64,000 nt of DNA from JBPYFK01 sp051984675. GTDB lineage: Bacteria > Actinomycetota > Actinomycetes > Mycobacteriales > Pseudonocardiaceae. Below the pieces are notes generated by a model that saw only the letters and a program-made list of their open reading frames with translations, was not told the origin of the DNA and searched no databases. Where the stretch lies: NCBI GenBank assembly GCA_051984675.1, contig JBPYFK010000184.1, positions 15,203 to 79,202 on the forward strand, given 5' to 3'. Both the position numbers and the translations under genes were made by a program. Numbering within the stretch: position 1 is the stretch's first letter; the number at the start of each line of letters is the position of its first letter. Below are positions 35,315 through 43,256 of this stretch, one piece after another.

Positions 35315-35899
35315 ATGTCCGTCGCGCTGGAAGCCGTGCTGGCCCGAGCGGGATTGCAGGTCACCGCGACCGAATTCCTCTCCCTCGTCGAAGACGCCGC
35401 CAAGCGGCTCACCCCGCGCCAGGAGGACCCGTCAGAGCGGTTCACCGACGCCGAGTGCGCCGCCCTCAGCGAGGTGGGCCTGGACCTGGCCCGCTCCAGC
35501 GAGGACGAGGGCGACCCGCGCGCCCGCACCATCGCCGAGCACACCGTGCTGCGCGACACGGCGCTGAGCGTGGCGCAGGCGGCGGAGCGCATCGGGGTGG
35601 ACAGCAGCCGCATCCGCCACCGCATCCTCGCCGACCAGCTGATCGGCTGGAAAGCTCGCGGCGGCTGGCGGCTGCCGGCCTGGCAGTTCACCGACCACGA
35701 CGTCCTCCCCGGCCTGGAAACGGTGCTGGCCGCCATGCCGGATGACCAGCCGGCGCTGGTGCTGGCGAACTTCATGACCACGCCGCAGGAAGACCTGCTG
35801 ATCGGCCACCGGCCAACGAGCCCGAGGCAGTGGCTGCTGGCCGGCGGGGACGCCGCGCGTGCCGCCCAGTTGGCCGCCGCGATCGGCACCCCGGCCTGA
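35315..35899 (+). CDS. Antitoxin-like DNA-binding protein (Xre/MbcA/ParS-type) paired with RES toxin
   Basis: 194 residues. The middle contains a helix-turn-helix (LSVAQAAERIGVDSSRIRHR near residues 87-106) of excisionase-like type, and the C-terminal third (NFMTTPQEDLL...SPRQWLLAGGDAARAAQLAA) resembles the toxin-binding tail of Xre/MbcA/ParS antitoxins. Directly followed, 14 bp later, by a RES-domain gene. The ATG lies six bases after a TAGTCT -10-like hexamer with no Shine-Dalgarno site: leaderless. The expected role is to bind and neutralise the RES protein and repress the operon. Confidence 0.78.
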   Translation: MSVALEAVLARAGLQVTATEFLSLVEDAAKRLTPRQEDPSERFTDAECAALSEVGLDLARSSEDEGDPRARTIAEHTVLRDTALSVAQAAERIGVDSSRIRHRILADQLIGWKARGGWRLPAWQFTDHDVLPGLETVLAAMPDDQPALVLANFMTTPQEDLLIGHRPTSPRQWLLAGGDAARAAQLAAAIGTPA

Positions 35900-35913
35900 C
35901 CTGGCCCACGCCC

Positions 35914-36570
35914 ATGGCTCGGCTCCCCCAGCCGCCAGCACCCGCCGTGTTGCAGGCGATGCTGCGGCGCACCGAAGACGTCATCGCGCTTCCCGCCGGT
36001 ACCCGGCTCGCCCGGGTCTTCACAGCCGGAGGAAAGCACCCGCAGCAGTGGAACACCTTCCGGTACGCGGGTCCGCTTCCGCACGCACGGTTCGACCCGC
36101 ACCGGCCCGACTCCCAGGGCGGTCCGGCGGTCACACGCGAGCACGGGGTGCTGTACTTCTCGCTGTCGGTACGCACCTGTGTCGCCGAAGTCTTCCAAGC
36201 GACGTCCACAGTAGACAGAAGCACACGTGAACCGCACCTCGTGGTGTTCCGGCCCCGGCGCACCCTGCGGCTACTGGACCTGTCCGGCCTGTGGCCGACT
36301 CGGGCGGGCGCCTCGCAGGCGATCAACAGCGGCGTCAAGGAACGGACCCAGGCCTGGGCACGCGCCATCCGCGCCGCGTACCCCGAGCTGGACGGGCTCT
36401 GGTACCGGTCGTCGATGGACGCCGGTCAACCCTCGGTGTGCCTCTGGGACCCGCCCGCGGCGAGCGCGCTACCGGAGTCACCGGACGTGCTGCTGCCGCT
36501 GAACCACCCAGGGCTCGACGTCCCACTGGGGCGAGTGTGCCGGGAACTCAGTTACACGCTGCTCGATTGA
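35914..36570 (+). CDS. RES-domain protein, probable NAD-degrading toxin
   Basis: 218 residues. RES family: LARVF near the N-terminus (Arg), NTFRYAGPLPHARFDPH (RFD), GVLYFSLSVRTCVAEVF (the conserved Y-x-S/A...E with Glu), and LWYRSSMDAGQPSVCLWDP (the Arg-Glu-Ser-like region after which the family is named; here R-S-S). RES toxins such as MbcT break down NAD+ by phosphorolysis or hydrolysis and halt growth. The gene follows its probable antitoxin by 14 bp. Its last 19 bp overlap the convergent terC. Confidence 0.82.
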   Translation: MARLPQPPAPAVLQAMLRRTEDVIALPAGTRLARVFTAGGKHPQQWNTFRYAGPLPHARFDPHRPDSQGGPAVTREHGVLYFSLSVRTCVAEVFQATSTVDRSTREPHLVVFRPRRTLRLLDLSGLWPTRAGASQAINSGVKERTQAWARAIRAAYPELDGLWYRSSMDAGQPSVCLWDPPAASALPESPDVLLPLNHPGLDVPLGRVCRELSYTLLD

Positions 36571-37538
36571 GGGCTGGTTTCGCGCGCTTTGGCCAGGCTC
36601 GCGACCGTCGTGATCGCCAGGACGACCACGATGAACCCGAGGGACACCCAGTTGTTGATATCCATCCACCCCGGCAGGAGCTGGTACTCGCACAGCCCGT
36701 GCACGATCAGCTTGACCCCGATGAACCCGAGGATGGGAGCAAGACCCCGCGAAAGGTACACGAGCTTGGTCATCAGCCCGCCGATGACGAAGTAGAGTTG
36801 GCGCAGCCCCATCAGGGCGAACGCGTTCGCGGCGAACACCAGGAAAGGAGCCTGGGTGATACCGAAGATCGCCGGAATGGAGTCCATCGCGAACAGCAGA
36901 TCCGCGCTTCCGATCGCGGCGATCACCAGCAACAGCGGGGTCAGGTGACGCCGTCCGTCGATCTTCACGACGCACCGGTGCCCGTGGTACTCGCCGGTAA
37001 CCGGAAAGACCTTGCGCACCCAGCGAACGACGCCATCAGCGCCGCCCTCGCCGTGCGTCCCGCTCTCGCCTTTCGCGCCGACCAGGCGCGCCGCGGTCCA
37101 CAGCAGGAACCCGCCGAATACGAAAAAGATCCAGATAAACTCGGTGATCAGCGCTGATCCGATCGCGATGAACACCCCACGCATCGCCAGCGCCAGCACG
37201 ATACCGACCAACAGCACCCGCTGCTGGTGCACGGCCGGTACCGCGAAGCTGGCCATCAACACCATGAACACGAAGAGGTTGTCCACGCTCAACGAGTACT
37301 CGGTGAGATAACCGGTGAAATACTCGACGGCGAAGTGCGCGTCAGCGAAGTACCAGACGCCGAGCCCGAACAAGATCGCGCAGCCGACGTAGAAGCCCAC
37401 CCACTTGAGCGAATCCGCGGCGGTGACCTGTTGCGACTTGCGACCGATGATCAGCAGGTCAAGCAGGAGCAGGGCGGCCAAGCCAGCCAGCGTCAGTCCC
37501 CAGACCCACCAGGGAACATCGATCATCTCGGGTCGCAC
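36552..37538 (-). CDS. TerC/Alx-family membrane protein (probable Mn2+ exporter)
   Basis: About 328 residues with nine hydrophobic segments. TerC features: LDLLIIGRKSQ near the first helices, EYSLSVDNLFVFMVL near residue 85 with the conserved acidic/Asp-Asn metal-site residues, and SADLLFAMDSIPAIFGIT near residue 215. E. coli Alx and relatives export manganese. GTG 37538 is preferred because GGAGG (37544-37548) lies five bases upstream; ATG 37526 is possible. The ribosome binding site is inside the hairpin of a yybP-ykoY-like leader. Confidence 0.92.
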   Translation of the reverse strand: MRPEMIDVPWWVWGLTLAGLAALLLLDLLIIGRKSQQVTAADSLKWVGFYVGCAILFGLGVWYFADAHFAVEYFTGYLTEYSLSVDNLFVFMVLMASFAVPAVHQQRVLLVGIVLALAMRGVFIAIGSALITEFIWIFFVFGGFLLWTAARLVGAKGESGTHGEGGADGVVRWVRKVFPVTGEYHGHRCVVKIDGRRHLTPLLLVIAAIGSADLLFAMDSIPAIFGITQAPFLVFAANAFALMGLRQLYFVIGGLMTKLVYLSRGLAPILGFIGVKLIVHGLCEYQLLPGWMDINNWVSLGFIVVVLAITTVASLAKARETSPQSSSV

Positions 37539-37542
37539 ACAT

Positions 37543-37690
37543 ACCTCCGGTACAGGGCTCACGCCCACAACCGGAGGTCTCTCCCACCAGCGATCCAGGC
37601 ACCCGGATCAGCCGGTCAGCGACACCGGGACGGTCGAAGAACGCCGTTCCGTGATGACGATGCCGCCGCGAAGGAATACTCCCCTCCACG
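37543..37690 (-). promoter_or_regulatory. yybP-ykoY-like (Mn2+) riboswitch leader of terC
   Basis: Read on the minus strand, the leader opens with GGGGAGTA (37684-37677), has GTCATCACG further on, and ends with GGGAGAGACCTCCGGT...; these are the conserved L1, L3 and 3' elements as I remember the yybP-ykoY class. The last stem is ACCTCCGGT (37578-37570) pairing perfectly with ACCGGAGGT (37551-37543), with an inner GGGC-GTGA-GCCC hairpin; the right arm contains the terC Shine-Dalgarno site. Translation would be shut until metal binding frees it. The class assignment rests on motif recall and the downstream TerC gene. Confidence 0.75.
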
Positions 37691-37917
37691 CTATGGCGAA
37701 GATTATCCCCGATGTCCACTATCTCGACCAGCCCGGGTGAGCAGCCACACAGCACGGCGACCGCGAGCCTCCCCTCCAGCCCTCGTCTCACCGTTATGAT
37801 CGACGATCACCGCATGCGGGGATGCGGGCGTCGGGGGCTCAAGAAGTAACAGAGTAGCCACGAAAGCAGATCCATGAGTCTCCGAATGATTGCTACTTCA
37901 ATGCACCCCGCCGAACT

Positions 37918-40900
37918 ATGAATCCGCGACCGAGGTTTTCCCCTACTGTCGATGTTGTGTCCGTGTCTTCCGGCCGTAAGGGGCCCTCCACTCGCCGTAA
38001 GGGCTTTCTGGTCATCGCCGTGACCCTGGTGGCTCTCGTGATCGCCGCCGCCGGTCTGTGGGGCTCGACCACGGACACCCCCAGCCCACAACCGAGCCAG
38101 ATCACCACCCGCCAGGCGCTCGTCGACGCGCTGGACGGCCCGGGCGGGCGGGACCGGGTGCAGATCGACGTGACGCTGTACGCGCCGGCCCAGACCCCGG
38201 CGCCGGCCATCCTGCTGGCCCACGGCTTCGGCGAGGACAAGAACAGCGTGTCCGGTGAGGCGAACGAGCTCGCCGCGCGCGGCTTCACGGTGCTGGCCTA
38301 CTCGGCGCGCGGCTTCGGGCGCAGCACCGGCCAGATCGCGCTGAACTCGCCCGACTACGAGGTCGCCGACGCCCACCAGCTCATCGACTGGCTCTCGCGG
38401 CAGCCCGAGGTCGCCCGGGACGGCGAGAACGACCCGAAGATCGGGGTGACCGGCTCGTCCTACGGCGGCGCGCTCTCGCTCCTGCTCGCGGGCACCGACC
38501 CGCGCGTGAAAGCGGTCGCGCCGGTGATGACCTACAACGACCTCGAACAGGCGCTTCTCCCCAACTCGTCTTCGGGGCAGCCCATACCGGCTCGTACGCC
38601 CGCACAGGGCACGTCCACCCCGGACGGGGTGTTCAAGCAGGGGTGGGCCGGATTGCTGTTCGCCAGCGGAGCGGGCGGAGGCGCCCCACACCGGGAAATG
38701 CCAGAACCGGACCACGATGCCGGCGACGCTGCCCAGCCCACGCTCCCCGGAGGCGCTGGGCCGCCGGAGCCCGCGACGTGCGGCAACTTCCGTGCCGAAG
38801 TGTGCGCCGCCTACACCGAGGTCGCGCAGACCGGCAAGCCCAGCCCCGCGACCCTGAACCTGCTGGCCGCCGCGTCCCCGAAGAGCGTCACGCACAACAT
38901 CAAGGCGCCGACGTTGCTGGTGCAGGGCGAGCGCGACAGCCTGTTCGGCCTGGACCAGGCGGACGCCAACGCCCGCCAGATCGCGGCGGCGGGCGCGAAG
39001 GTCAAGACCATCTGGTACCCCGGTGGCCACGACGGCTCTGGTCCCGGGCCGGCGATCCGCTCCCAGATCGCGGACTGGTTCGCCTACCACCTCGCGCCGC
39101 CCGGCCACGCGCCCGTGCCGGACCCGGGAACCGGGTTCGAGTACGTCATCGCAGGTCAACCCCAGCGCGACGGGAAGATCCCGGAGCACACCGTGGCGGC
39201 TGCCGGCTATCCCGGCCTGGGGTCGGGAACCGCGGAGCGGTCGTCGCTGCCTCTGCACGGCCCGGCCGCGCGTGTGATCAACCCGCCGGGTGGCGTCCCG
39301 GCTGCCACCAGCGCTATTCCCGGGGCCGGCAGCATCAGCAACTCGCGCTTCGGTGCCGGGATCGCCCACGACTTCCCCGGCCAGACGGCGGTGTTTCGCA
39401 CCGATCCGCTCGGCAAGCAGATGCTGATCTCCGGTGTGTCCCAGGCACGGATCTCGGTCGCGGCCGTCCCCGGACAGCCGAACCCGGGAGACGCCGTGTT
39501 GTTCGCCAAGCTCTACGACGTCGGGGCCGACGGCGAGCGCACCCTGACCGGCAACGCCGTCTCCCCGCTGCGCGTCACCGACCTGCCACCGGACGGGAGC
39601 CCGGTCGAAACCAACGTCGCCCTACCGGGGGTCGTGCAACCGGTGGAAGCCGGGCACCACTTGGAGCTCGCGGTCACCACCACTGACCAGGCGTACCGCA
39701 CGCCAACCACGCCAGCCGTCTACCGCGTCGGACTCGCTGGTGACAACGCGCTGTCGGTTCCCACCGTTGCGGGCACGTCGATCAACTCCAGCGCGGTTCC
39801 GGTACCCGCGCTGACCGGAATCGGTCTGATCCTCGCCGGCGCGCTGCTGGTGTGGCTGATCGCCGCCATCCGCCGCGGCCACGCGGACGACGCCGACCCC
39901 GACCTCGCGGACACGCCCCTGGTGTTCTCCCAGGTCGCCAAGTCCTACCCGGGCAGGCTCACGGCCGTCCGCGACCTGTCGATGCGGGTCGAACGCGGTC
40001 AGGTGGTCGGACTGCTCGGCCCGAACGGCGCGGGCAAGACCACGACCCTGCGGATGCTGCTGGGTCTGGTGCGCCCGTCACGCGGGGAGATTCGGGTGTT
40101 CGGCCATCGGGTGTTCTCCGGCGCCCCGGCGCTCTCCCGCATCGGGGCGTTCGTGGAAGGCCCGGGATTCCTGCCGCATCTGTCCGGCGTGAGCAACCTG
40201 CGGTCGTACTGGGCCGCCACCGGTCGTCCCTGGTCGGAGGCCAAGCTTGACGAGGTGCTGCGCATCGCCGGTCTGGGCAAGGCCGCGCGCCGCCGTGTCC
40301 GCACCTACAGCCGGGGCATGAAGCAGCGACTGTCGATCGCCCAAGCCATGCTGGGCATGCCTGATCTGCTGGTCCTGGACGAGCCGACCGACGCACTCGA
40401 TCCCCCGCAGATCCGCCAGCTCCGCGACGTCCTCAGACGGTATGCCGAGACCGGCCGCAGTGTGCTGCTGTCCAGCCACCTGCTCTCCGAGGTGGAGCAG
40501 ATCTGCACGCACGTGGTGGTGATGCACCTCGGCGAGGTGGTCGCCGAGGGCAGCGTGACCGACCTCGCCGCCGTCGACGGCCAGTTCACCTTCCGGGTCG
40601 ACCAGCCCGGGCTGGCGGCGGAGTCGCTGCGGTCGCTGGAAGGCATCGGCGACGTGCGCGCCGACGGCGACCGCGTCCACGCCGACCTCGCCGGCCACGC
40701 TCCCGCGGTGGCGGTCAACGTGCTCGTCGCATCGGGCGTCGCCATCAGCCAAATCAGCCCCCGCCGGAGACTGGAGGACGCATTCCTGCAGCTTGTCGGC
40801 CAGGATGATGATGCGGCGCCGAAGGCCGAGCACGGTGAGGATGCCGACGGTCACACCGGAACAGCCGAACCTGAGGGCGACCTTGGCGCCAACGACCTGG

Positions 40901-41148
40901 ACGAGGGCGACCTGGGCGAGAGCGACCTTGAGGTGGCCTACGGAGATGCTCCGGCCCTCGATTCCGACGACCTCGACACCGCTGACGGCCTCGATGACCT
41001 AGATGACCTCGGGCTGGATCACAGCGGTCTCGATGACGGCGGTCTCGATCACAACGGTCTCGGCGCCTCGGACATCGACTCGGCGAGCCTGAACACCACT
41101 AACGGGACCCGTGCACTGGGGAGGAACGGTGAGCAACACCGACACTGA
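37918..41148 (+). CDS. Fused alpha/beta-hydrolase and ABC transporter ATPase
   Basis: 1076 residues. Residues 1-25 are basic, ~26-48 a membrane anchor, ~60-380 an X-Pro-dipeptidyl-peptidase/CocE-like hydrolase (HGFGED, nucleophile Ser in TGSSYGGALS near 179, GERDSLFG, PGGHDG with His), ~390-610 a beta-rich jelly-roll-like CocE C-terminal region, ~628-655 a second membrane helix (LTGIGLILAGALLVWLIAAI), then a cytoplasmic ABC ATPase with Walker A GPNGAGKTTT near 701, signature YSRGMKQRLS near 796, Walker B LLVLDEPTDAL near 820. The last ~90 residues are acidic repeats (GLDDGGLDHNGL). The permease gene overlaps its end. An externally exposed hydrolase joined to a transporter motor; substrate unknown. 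Confidence 0.92.
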   Translation: MNPRPRFSPTVDVVSVSSGRKGPSTRRKGFLVIAVTLVALVIAAAGLWGSTTDTPSPQPSQITTRQALVDALDGPGGRDRVQIDVTLYAPAQTPAPAILLAHGFGEDKNSVSGEANELAARGFTVLAYSARGFGRSTGQIALNSPDYEVADAHQLIDWLSRQPEVARDGENDPKIGVTGSSYGGALSLLLAGTDPRVKAVAPVMTYNDLEQALLPNSSSGQPIPARTPAQGTSTPDGVFKQGWAGLLFASGAGGGAPHREMPEPDHDAGDAAQPTLPGGAGPPEPATCGNFRAEVCAAYTEVAQTGKPSPATLNLLAAASPKSVTHNIKAPTLLVQGERDSLFGLDQADANARQIAAAGAKVKTIWYPGGHDGSGPGPAIRSQIADWFAYHLAPPGHAPVPDPGTGFEYVIAGQPQRDGKIPEHTVAAAGYPGLGSGTAERSSLPLHGPAARVINPPGGVPAATSAIPGAGSISNSRFGAGIAHDFPGQTAVFRTDPLGKQMLISGVSQARISVAAVPGQPNPGDAVLFAKLYDVGADGERTLTGNAVSPLRVTDLPPDGSPVETNVALPGVVQPVEAGHHLELAVTTTDQAYRTPTTPAVYRVGLAGDNALSVPTVAGTSINSSAVPVPALTGIGLILAGALLVWLIAAIRRGHADDADPDLADTPLVFSQVAKSYPGRLTAVRDLSMRVERGQVVGLLGPNGAGKTTTLRMLLGLVRPSRGEIRVFGHRVFSGAPALSRIGAFVEGPGFLPHLSGVSNLRSYWAATGRPWSEAKLDEVLRIAGLGKAARRRVRTYSRGMKQRLSIAQAMLGMPDLLVLDEPTDALDPPQIRQLRDVLRRYAETGRSVLLSSHLLSEVEQICTHVVVMHLGEVVAEGSVTDLAAVDGQFTFRVDQPGLAAESLRSLEGIGDVRADGDRVHADLAGHAPAVAVNVLVASGVAISQISPRRRLEDAFLQLVGQDDDAAPKAEHGEDADGHTGTAEPEGDLGANDLDEGDLGESDLEVAYGDAPALDSDDLDTADGLDDLDDLGLDHSGLDDGGLDHNGLGASDIDSASLNTTNGTRALGRNGEQHRH

Positions 41149-42046
41149 GCGGGACGCGAAGTCGTCACTCGAAGACTCCCCCCGACTCGACCCGCAGTCG
41201 TCGGACGGCAGCGCCTACGGCTACCGCCCGGGCCGGACGCTGCCGCTGCGCGTCGAGTTGCGTAGGCAGGCCAGCCGGCGGCGCACGGTGCTGACACTGC
41301 TGTTCCTGGCGGTGCTCCCGATCCTGTTGCTGGTCGCGTTCCAGTCCGGCGGGCACGTCGGCGGGCGGGGCAGCTCGCGCAACCTGGCGGACATCGCGAC
41401 GTCCAGCGGCCTGAACTTCACGGTGTTCACGCTGTATGCAGCCACCGACTTCCTGCTCGTCGTGGTGGTGGCGCTGTTCTTCGGTGACACGGTCTCCGGC
41501 GAAGCTTCCTGGTCGAGCCTGAAGTACCTGCTGGCAGCCCCTATACCGCGGTCCCGCCTGCTACGGCAGAAGGCGCTCGTCGCCGCCGTCCTGTCGGTGG
41601 TCGCACTTGCCTTGCTGGCGGCGGTCGCGCTCGCCGCCGGCACGTACTGGTACGGGCACGGGGACCTCCTGACCCCGACCGGCGAGGCACTGCCGCTGGT
41701 CTCGGGCCTGCTCCGGCTCGCGGTCGCGGTCGGCTACATGGCGGTCCAACTGTCCTGGATCGCCGGCCTCGCCTTGTGGTGGAGTGTCTCGACGGACGCG
41801 CCCCTCGGCGCGGTCGGCGGGGCGGTCCTGGTGTCCATCCTGTCCCAGATCCTCGACCAGATCACCGCACTGGGTGACCTCCGAACGTACCTGCCGACGC
41901 ATTACGCCCTCAGCTGGACCGACCTGCTCACCAGCGACATCGACTGGACCAGCCTCGCCAACGGCGCCTTCTCGGCGCTGGCGTACGCGACCGCGTTCAT
42001 CGTGTTGGCGGTCCTGCGCTTCCGCACGAAGGACATCACGACCTGA
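41129..42046 (+). CDS. ABC-2-type permease partner of the hydrolase-ABC fusion
   Basis: About 305 residues. A hydrophilic ~40-residue N-terminus precedes six membrane helices; the SGEASWSSLKYLLAAPIPRSRLL loop near residue 115 is typical of ABC-2 permeases that handle drugs, lipids or polysaccharides. GTG 41129 follows GGGGAGGAAC and overlaps the fusion gene by 20 bp, so the stoichiometry is likely coupled. With the fused ATPase it would form a complete ABC transporter. Confidence 0.88.
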   Translation: MSNTDTERDAKSSLEDSPRLDPQSSDGSAYGYRPGRTLPLRVELRRQASRRRTVLTLLFLAVLPILLLVAFQSGGHVGGRGSSRNLADIATSSGLNFTVFTLYAATDFLLVVVVALFFGDTVSGEASWSSLKYLLAAPIPRSRLLRQKALVAAVLSVVALALLAAVALAAGTYWYGHGDLLTPTGEALPLVSGLLRLAVAVGYMAVQLSWIAGLALWWSVSTDAPLGAVGGAVLVSILSQILDQITALGDLRTYLPTHYALSWTDLLTSDIDWTSLANGAFSALAYATAFIVLAVLRFRTKDITT

Positions 42047-42074
42047 GGGACATCACGACCTGAGCGACCGGTGG

Positions 42075-42380
42075 TCAGGTCGCGGCACCCTGGCCGCCGG
42101 TTGAACCACCACCCTCGCCACCGGGCGGCCCTCCATGCAGGTCATCCCGCCTGCGGCGGAACTCGTCCTCGTCGATCTCCCCTGCGGCATACCGGCGGCG
42201 GAGTATCGCTTCAGCCTCGTCCGCACCGCGACCGGCACCCTTGTGGTGCCTCGGACCGGACAGGAACAACACGCGGATGAACCAGATGATGGCCAGGATG
42301 ATCAGTACGAGTAGCCCCAGGGTGACCAGAGTCCAGAGGAAGATCCCAAACCCGAAGCCAGCTCCGTAGTGGTGCATCAT
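42075..42380 (-). CDS. SHOCT-domain small membrane protein
   Basis: About 101 residues. One long membrane helix (FGFGIFLWTLVTLGLLVLII then LAIIWFIRVL) near the N-terminus, then a SHOCT motif (EAEAILRRRYAAGEIDEDEFRRRRDDL), then a Gly-rich tail. SHOCT segments are short helical oligomerisation motifs found at the ends of many bacterial membrane proteins. ATG 42380 (the first of two adjacent ATG codons) has GAGGGGAGG upstream. Convergent with the ABC permease gene. Confidence 0.88.
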   Translation of the reverse strand: MMHHYGAGFGFGIFLWTLVTLGLLVLIILAIIWFIRVLFLSGPRHHKGAGRGADEAEAILRRRYAAGEIDEDEFRRRRDDLHGGPPGGEGGGSTGGQGAAT

Positions 42381-42616
42381 CGCCGGCACCTCCCCTCACG
42401 AGCCTGGAACAGCTCCGTGCCCAGCCTCTAGCAGCCAATTTAGACCTGACGAGTTCCGCCGGGTAGGGCAGTAAGCTGAAGAGTCGCTGGGAAAACGGGC
42501 AGTGGTGTTGACCGATGGGCAACCCTTCGTGCCCTGGGGTGGTTGTGCCGAAACACCGGCGCGACCTGCGGCTTCGGCTGCACCAGGAACGCGACCATGG
42601 CGACTCCGCATTCGGC

Positions 42617-42684
42617 GCTCCCAGCGTTCCGGGGCTCCCAGCGTCCCGGTGCTCCCAGCGTCCCGGTGCTCCCAGCGCCCCGGG
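42617..42684. repeat. Four tandem 17-bp repeats
   Basis: Units at 42617, 42634, 42651 and 42668, consensus GCTCCCAGCGTCCCGGT, in a non-coding patch just before the remnant of an Xre-type gene. Slippage-prone minisatellite rather than a known regulatory array. Confidence 0.9.
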
Positions 42685-42724
42685 CTCACGCCTGCCTGCC
42701 ATTACTCACAGCCCGAGGGAAGAC

Positions 42725-42808
42725 ATGTCGCGACCAGATCCAACCGTCAGGGGCCAGGAACTCGGCGAAGAACTCCGCGCGATACGCGAAGCTGCCGGGT
42801 TGACCATC
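42725..42808 (+). pseudogene. Remnant of an Xre-family (DUF5753-type) regulator gene
   Basis: Only the N-terminus survives: an ATG with GAGGGAAG upstream, then residues RPDPTVRGQELGEELRAIRE and AAGLT, which is the standard opening of the Streptomyces-type Xre/DUF5753 regulators just before the helix-turn-helix. After residue ~28 the resemblance ends abruptly and no HTH or DUF5753 domain follows in any frame. Confidence 0.7.
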
Positions 42809-42957
42809 CACCCGATCTTGGTGATCAGTGTGCAACCTCAAGCCAGGTGGAGGTCAATTGGCAGCGCAGGCGACATCCCACCCGATCCGAACGGGAATCG
42901 GGCATGCAGCGGGACGACTTCATTCCTATCTGGTGAAGTCGAAGGTGTGCCAGTCGC

Positions 42958-43180
42958 ATCTGCTGCAACCACGCTCGCGTGCTGCGCGCCCCGTCACGCA
43001 CGGCCAGCCCTCGCCGGTCGGCCTCGGCGATGACCGGCACCTGCACGGCCATCAGCAGCCGCATCGCCGTTTCCAGCTCCCGGATTACGTCGCCAACCTC
43101 GGCACCGTCGAGCGCGTGCCGTCGGGCTACTCCGCCATCTCACGGAACAGCCCCAACACAGACCACACATCCACGCTCAT
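42958..43180 (-). pseudogene. Remnant of a 13E12/DUF222 HNH-endonuclease gene
   Basis: On the minus strand an ATG at 43180 opens a frame (MSVDVWSVLGLFREMAE) that ends in TAG; a different frame then reads DVIRELETAMRLLMAVQVPV and IAEADRRGLAVRDGARSTRA followed by WLQQM, typical of the N-terminal DUF222 region of 13E12-repeat proteins. The rest of DUF222 and the HNH domain are missing. A stop, a frameshift and a truncation mark it as decayed. Confidence 0.7.
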
Positions 43181-43256
43181 GATCCCAGCATGACCGGGTC
43201 ACAACCCCCCGTCATCACCCAAAAAGGGAACAAGGGTTCGAAGCGGCCGAAGGGGT

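Noticed and set aside
42396..42702. Minus-strand ORFs over the 17-bp repeats
   Set aside because: Repetitive translation (GTLGAP-like units) from the minisatellite, no start signal, no homology.
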